From: Candidatus Bathyarchaeota archaeon
GTDB lineage: Archaea; Thermoproteota; Bathyarchaeia; Bathyarchaeales; Bathycorpusculaceae
Length of the DNA stretch: 64,000 bases
Assembly (NCBI GenBank): GCA_026014615.1
Contig: JAOZHZ010000028.1
Location: 1-64,000, forward strand
Reading direction: 5' to 3'
Position 1 is the first letter of the stretch, and the number at the start of each line of letters is the position of its first letter. This document shows positions 59,897-64,000 of the stretch, in pieces. Made by a program: the position numbers and the translations under genes. The notes beneath the pieces are model-generated. The model was not told where the DNA came from, ran no database searches, and saw only the letters and a list, made by a program, of their open reading frames with translations.

Positions 59897-61096
59897 ATGG
59901 AGTACTTTGTTATGATGAGTCCAGTTTCTGTAAAAGATGTCTACTCAACAACTTTTAACACCGTCAACGAAAACGACACCCTTTCTATGTGTTTAGACTT
60001 ATTCAAAAAGGAAACCCCTCCTGTCTTGGCTGTGCTTGACGAGAAAGGCAAATACTCAGGCGTTATTTCAAGAAGATGGATTGTTCGGGCAAGACTTGAC
60101 CCGGCAACAACAAAAGTGCGCTCACTTATGCGTGCGGCACCCAAAGTGGAGCCTAACCTGTCTTTGAGCAAAGCCGCAAAATTCATGATTCAAAGCGGGG
60201 TTCGTCAGTTACCTGTTTTTGAGAAAGCGAAACTTTTGGGCTTTGTTACAGACGAGGACATAATTCACGGCGCAGTCACTCAAGAGTGGGGCAACGCTCC
60301 TGTGGAGCAGATTATGACTAAAGCTCCACACTCTATCGAAGTGGCAAGGTCTGTTGGGGCAGTGCTTAGCTTGTTCCGTGAACACGACATCAGCCACGTT
60401 CCCGTGATGGAAGAAGGAAAAGTTGTGGGCATGATAAGCACCCAAGACATCATTGAAAAAATCTTTCAACCCAACCAACGCCAAACGCTAGGTGACATTA
60501 AAGGCGAAAAAATCCAGGTCCTAAGTATCCCCGCTAAAGGCGTTATGAATAGTCCCGTAATCACAGTTGCGCCCGAGACCAGTTTGAAGGACGCAGAGGA
60601 TAAAATGCACCGATTCAACGTTCACTGCCTTGTCGTTTTAGTCAAGGAACGGCTGGTGGGTGTAGTCACTAAACTGGATTTTCTTGAACCTATTAGCCAG
60701 ATGGAAGACCTTGACCGACGACTGACGATTCAGTTTGCCTCCAAAGGTGCAGTGATTGACGAGAATGCACAGGGTTTCATGATGGGCGAATTCGACAGCT
60801 TCGCACGTAAATACAAGGAATTGCTGGAGTCAGGCACCCTGTTTGTTTACATGAAGCTTCACGGAACCAACCACAAGGGACAACCACTTATCCACTGCCG
60901 CCTGCAACTACGCACCGTAAAGGGCATAAGGGGCTTCTTTTTTGCTTCCGCAGAGGGCTTTGGCGTTGAACCAACCTTCCGAGTGGCTTTAGATAGGTTG
61001 GATAAACGGATTTTGCGAAGCAAGGAGCTTTCGTTTGACCCAACGTATGCACGGGAGTATTTGCGGAAGTATGGGTTCCCCTCCGAGGAACTCTAA
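59897..61096 (+). CDS. Four-CBS-domain protein with C-terminal accessory domain
   Basis: The 399-residue protein has four CBS repeats up to about residue 280 (e.g. VIRSLM-like VRSLMRAAPKVEP, QIMTKAPHSIEV, GVMNSPVITVAPE, each followed by an LxGxVT/IS strand), forming two Bateman modules that usually bind adenosyl nucleotides. The last ~110 residues (LFVYMKLHGTNHKGQPLIHC) look like a small beta-alpha-beta domain, possibly HPF/S30AE-like; that is only a resemblance. A role in nucleotide-dependent regulation is inferred. ATG 59897; 59912 is an alternative. Confidence 0.75.
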   Translation: MEYFVMMSPVSVKDVYSTTFNTVNENDTLSMCLDLFKKETPPVLAVLDEKGKYSGVISRRWIVRARLDPATTKVRSLMRAAPKVEPNLSLSKAAKFMIQSGVRQLPVFEKAKLLGFVTDEDIIHGAVTQEWGNAPVEQIMTKAPHSIEVARSVGAVLSLFREHDISHVPVMEEGKVVGMISTQDIIEKIFQPNQRQTLGDIKGEKIQVLSIPAKGVMNSPVITVAPETSLKDAEDKMHRFNVHCLVVLVKERLVGVVTKLDFLEPISQMEDLDRRLTIQFASKGAVIDENAQGFMMGEFDSFARKYKELLESGTLFVYMKLHGTNHKGQPLIHCRLQLRTVKGIRGFFFASAEGFGVEPTFRVALDRLDKRILRSKELSFDPTYAREYLRKYGFPSEEL

Positions 61097-61146
61097 CCCG
61101 CATTCCTTTTTATTTGAATCTACTACACTTGCAGCTGAGGTTACTT

Positions 61147-61560
61147 ATGAGGACGGTTCTTTTTGTTTGCGTGGAAAACGCGGGAAGAAGCCAAATGGCA
61201 GAAGCATTCGCAAATCATTACGGAAAAGGAAAAGTGGTCGCTTCCAGCGGAGGTATCCAACTGGCAGAAAAAGTTAACCCCGTCGTGGTGGAAGCAATGA
61301 AAGAAACTGGTATTGATATATCCGCCAACAAGCCTAAAATGGTTACCCAGCAAATGGCAAACGAAGCTGACCTAATCGTGACCATGGGGTGTGGTGCCGC
61401 GGATATTTGTCCCGGTCCCTTTTTTACGGCTACGGTTGATTGGGAGCTCGAAGACCCGAAAGGGCAACTGATTGAGAAGGTTAAGGTTATTCGGGATGAA
61501 ATTGAAAAAAGAGTTAAAGCGTTAATCGACGACTTGGATTCTGCGTCCGCGCCTCAATGA
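61147..61560 (+). CDS. Low-molecular-weight phosphatase/arsenate reductase family protein
   Basis: From ATG 61147 the 137-residue protein has the P-loop C8-x5-R14 (CVENAGRSQ, usually CxxNxxRS) and the late general-acid Asp-Pro (VDWELEDPKG). Distal Cys residues (MGCGAADICPG) fit an ArsC-type thiol relay, so arsenate reduction is plausible; a protein tyrosine phosphatase is the alternative. A GAGG site precedes the ATG. Confidence 0.8.
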   Translation: MRTVLFVCVENAGRSQMAEAFANHYGKGKVVASSGGIQLAEKVNPVVVEAMKETGIDISANKPKMVTQQMANEADLIVTMGCGAADICPGPFFTATVDWELEDPKGQLIEKVKVIRDEIEKRVKALIDDLDSASAPQ

Positions 61561-61583
61561 TTACTTAGTACAGTTTTTGTTGT

Positions 61584-62402
61584 TTAGATGTCGATTCTGC
61601 TGCCATCAAAGCCAAGTCGTGATATGCCTAGTTCGTTTTTCATCTCGCTGAGTTGTGCCATCGTGAATACTGGTCCATCTTTGCAGACTCGGTATTTGCC
61701 TATCATGCAACTGCCGCATAAGCCAATGCCGCAACGCATCAATCTTTCTAAGCTGGCTTCCATGGTGACTTTGCGTTTTTCGGCTATGTCCTAGATTTTG
61801 CGGACCATACGTTCGGGACCACAGGTGTAAATCATGTTGAATTTCTGGCGGTCCACCAGTTTGTCGATTGGTTCGGTGGCGAGACACTGAAGTCCGTAGC
61901 TTCCGTCTTCGGTGGTGGAGATTGCACTTTCGTCAGTGCACAAAGGATCCAACTGGTCTAGGTAGATGAGTTCGTTTTTGGTTTTAGCACCGACAATGAA
62001 GCTTAAGCGGTCAGCTTTAACGGCGAGGCGTTTAGCCAAGAAAAGTAGCGGCGCGGTCCCTGTGCCTCCTCCGACTAAAAGGACTCTACCACGGCTTTCG
62101 GTGAAGTTGGTTCCGAAGGGACCCCGCACACCCAGTCGGTCGCCTGTTCTCATTTTGTGCAGGTGTCTTGTGGCGTCGCCCACGGCTTTCACGCTGAACT
62201 GAACCTGTCCGTTTCCTGTGTTCAAAATGCTCAGGGGTATCTCGTCAATTCCTGGTATCCAGAGCATCAGGAATTGTCCTGGTTTTGCCTTAGCGCATAA
62301 GTTATCGTGTAGGGTGTAGGTTTTCACAGTTGGACTTTCGTCTTTAACGTTTAATATCGGTGTGGTCCTTACGGTGTTAAGCTTGGTGACATAAGCCGAC
62401 AA
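61584..62402 (-). pseudogene. pyrK: PyrK-like dihydroorotate dehydrogenase electron-transfer subunit with in-frame TAG
   Basis: Codons 1-203 encode the ferredoxin-reductase-like FAD/NAD domains (RGPFGTNF, LVGGGTGTAPLLFLAKRL, IYTCGPERM). Codon 204 is TAG (61791-61793). The same frame continues for 68 codons with the C-terminal 2Fe-2S motif: RCGIGLCGSC and VCKDGPVF (C-x4-C-x2-C-x8-C). Without readthrough the protein lacks its cluster. TAG is a normal terminator for several other genes here. Overlaps pyrD by 26 nt. Confidence 0.85.
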
Positions 62403-63294
62403 TTTCTTTCACGCTCCCATATCCTTTTCTTTTAAGGTAACTGGTAACTCCACGGTTAATGGCTTGAAAAACCGTCGGGTCCTCAAAGCCCATCGCAGTA
62501 CCCACCTGAATTGCTGAGGCGCCCGCGAGGAAAAACTCCACGGCGTCACGCCAGCTAGTGATGCCTCCGCAGCCGAAAACTGGAATCTTGACGGCTTCGA
62601 AAACGTCGTAGACGCATCGTAACCCGATGGGTTTAATTGCGGGTCCTGAAAGACCCCCTCGGACATTGCTTAGTATTGATGATTGGGTTTCTACGTCGAT
62701 GGCTAAGGCTCGGACGGTGTTTATGACTGTTAAGGCGTCAGCTCCTGCTTTTTCTGCAGCCTTGGCGATTTCAGTTATGTCTGTCACGTTAGGGGAAAGC
62801 TTGACAATGACGGGTTTTTGGATGTCTGCTTTGACTCTGCGGATGACATCCGTGAGCAGTTTGGGGTTCTGCCCAATTTCTGACCCCGTGAACTTCACGT
62901 GAGGGCAAGAAACGTTCAGTTCCAAAGCGTCCGCTCCCGCCTCAACCGCCTTCCGCGACACCAAAGCATACTCCTCAGCAGTGTAGCCGAAAACACTCAC
63001 AATCAAAGGAACTTTCACAATGGTTTTAGCAAAGGTAAGCTCATTGACGTATTCGTCTATTCCAGAATTAGGCAAACCAACGGCATTTATCAGCCCACTG
63101 CTCGCTTGCACCACGGTCGGGTTTGGGTATCCTGGTCGCGGAGCAACTCCGACGGATTTAGTGACCACGGCTCCAGCACCGCCTTTTTCCACCCGCTTTA
63201 AGGACTCTGAAGTGTACCCTAAAATGCCTGACGCTAAAGCGGTTGGGCTATGCAGCTTCAACCCCGCTATGTTTACTGTTAATAACTTATTCAA
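62377..63294 (-). CDS. pyrD: Dihydroorotate dehydrogenase, class 1B catalytic subunit
   Basis: The protein has the FMN TIM-barrel motifs ALASGILGYTSE, NVSCPHVKFTG (catalytic Cys of class 1B), VIVKLSPNVTD, TVINTVRAL, FGCGGITSW and GASAIQVGTA. TTG 63294 is preferred because it places LLTVNIAGLK at the N-terminus, as in the family; the open frame extends to 63396. It oxidises dihydroorotate in pyrimidine synthesis with PyrK as electron partner. Confidence 0.9.
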   Translation of the reverse strand: MNKLLTVNIAGLKLHSPTALASGILGYTSESLKRVEKGGAGAVVTKSVGVAPRPGYPNPTVVQASSGLINAVGLPNSGIDEYVNELTFAKTIVKVPLIVSVFGYTAEEYALVSRKAVEAGADALELNVSCPHVKFTGSEIGQNPKLLTDVIRRVKADIQKPVIVKLSPNVTDITEIAKAAEKAGADALTVINTVRALAIDVETQSSILSNVRGGLSGPAIKPIGLRCVYDVFEAVKIPVFGCGGITSWRDAVEFFLAGASAIQVGTAMGFEDPTVFQAINRGVTSYLKRKGYGSVKEIVGLCHQA

Positions 63295-63713
63295 GGGTGT
63301 CTCGCACCTGAAACGTTCCTGAATAGTGTAGCTGTTAATCAGAGATAAACCTTGTTTTACATGGTTCGCTTTCTTTCTTGTAGTTTTGCCGTTCATCCAC
63401 TGAAAAGTCAGACCAATCCGTGTTTTGTGTCCATTATGTGAACAGCTTTCCCAGCAGCCTATGATGATAAAGCTTTAACAACGGGAGCAGTTTACGGTTT
63501 TAGTGGTAAATGTTAATCGGAAGCATAACGTGAGAGCCTCCTTTTGATCGTGTTGCTTGGTGGGAAAACTCAGTTTTTTGTGGAATCCGCCGTTTAGATA
63601 CATGGAAACGCTAGTCATGTGTTCATTTTCGGTGTTTGAGTTGTTCTTTCAACCATAATTATTAATAAGCCCGTGCGACAACCAAGATAATTCACTCACA
63701 GATGTGAACTCAG
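63295..63713. other. Divergent promoter region
   Basis: Between the divergent pyrD and 63714 genes. TTATTAATAAGC at about 63660-63671 is a TATA-like box about 45 nt before the ATG at 63714. No further gene seen; the 63295-63396 part is open in the pyrD frame but unlike the family. Confidence 0.35.
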
Positions 63714-64000
63714 ATGGCGAACCCTGCAATAGGCACCAAAGTAGTGTTAACCGCGTCAGCCACAGAGATGAGTGAATATGGCAACAGTCAGTTTACGGCG
63801 TTTGTCGGCGGTTTTGCAAGTGGACCAGTTCCGCGTTGGGTATGCAAGAAGCTTGTGTATCCGCCTGTTGAACGAACTGTTGATGGACGTGCAAATGTTG
63901 CTCCTTACGGGCTGCGTAAGGTTGAAGCGTTGCTTTTGGCGAATGGTTTTTCTACGTCTGAGGTTGCTGTGGTTCACCCTGACGATTTAAGTCAGTTCAT
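63714..64000 (+). CDS. Radical SAM-type (B12-like N-terminus) protein, 5' part
   Basis: ATG 63714 opens a frame to the window end (95 codons): TKVVLTASATEMSEYGNSQF, then VPRWVCKKLVYPP, APYGLRKVEALLLANGF and VAVVHPDDL. This N-terminal pattern is that of archaeal radical SAM proteins with a B12-binding-like first domain. The CxxxCxxC motif would lie beyond the window, so the call is by N-terminal resemblance only. Confidence 0.55.
   Translation, partial: MANPAIGTKVVLTASATEMSEYGNSQFTAFVGGFASGPVPRWVCKKLVYPPVERTVDGRANVAPYGLRKVEALLLANGFSTSEVAVVHPDDLSQF

Noticed and set aside
61791..61793. Genome-wide recoding of TAG as pyrrolysine
   Set aside because: TAG ends several well-formed genes in this window with no family-like extension noticed; at most the pyrK site would be read through.

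Overview
The window looks like a chromosome segment of an uncultured archaeon. Supporting signs are GGAGGTG-type ribosome-binding sites, TATA-like boxes close to start codons, archaeal-type LeuRS and MetRS, a compact SufB/SufC pair, DUF763 and DUF998 proteins, many zinc-ribbon proteins, and winged-helix regulators of archaeal style. A Bathyarchaeia or other TACK lineage is my inference; no rRNA gene is present to prove it. I saw no tRNA gene, rRNA gene or CRISPR array.

Layout. 1-30.2 kb is mainly housekeeping sequence: a partial secreted beta-helix protein, an FAD oxidoreductase, a PHP phosphoesterase, MetRS, a B12-type radical SAM enzyme, surface proteins (a PQQ-type propeller and a repeat-stalk protein), a divergent CysRS, a peroxiredoxin broken by two compensating frameshifts, a family-4-like uracil-DNA glycosylase, a second radical SAM enzyme, SufB/SufC and a multi-PAS histidine kinase. 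30,247-46,053 is an integrated element bounded by a 20-bp direct repeat. It carries a tyrosine recombinase at its right edge, a prim-pol/helicase replication protein, a single-chain Topo VIII-like type IIB topoisomerase, two paralogous pairs of DNA-binding proteins and many tiny basic or Cys-containing proteins. A recurring leader motif (T-tract, CTATTAG or CTTTCAG, then GTG) precedes many of its genes. The element sits at the exact 3' end of a radical SAM gene and preserves that gene's stop codon.

46.0-49.9 kb is the most novel part. It encodes a peptide-modifying (SPASM-type) radical SAM enzyme, an MFS transporter and a ComQ-like polyprenyl synthase homologue. Beside them are two minute ORFs of 14 and 18 codons, on opposite strands, each behind a strong ribosome-binding site and each ending in the same pentapeptide SAGWM. 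The codons for that pentapeptide differ only at synonymous positions. I read this as a candidate prenylated or radical-SAM-modified peptide system, with ComX/ComQ quorum signalling as the nearest conceptual parallel. The radical SAM gene has an in-frame TAA right after its CxxxCxxC motif, so it may be decaying or the base may be wrong.

50-64 kb is again chromosomal: LeuRS, a secreted protein, an ABC export pair, a polysaccharide flippase, DUF1616 and coiled-coil envelope proteins, a CBS-domain protein, a low-molecular-weight phosphatase/arsenate reductase homologue, PyrK (with an in-frame TAG) and PyrD, and a partial radical SAM gene running off the end. The three disrupted genes (peroxiredoxin, radical SAM, PyrK) could be real decay, recoding or assembly error; read mapping would separate these.
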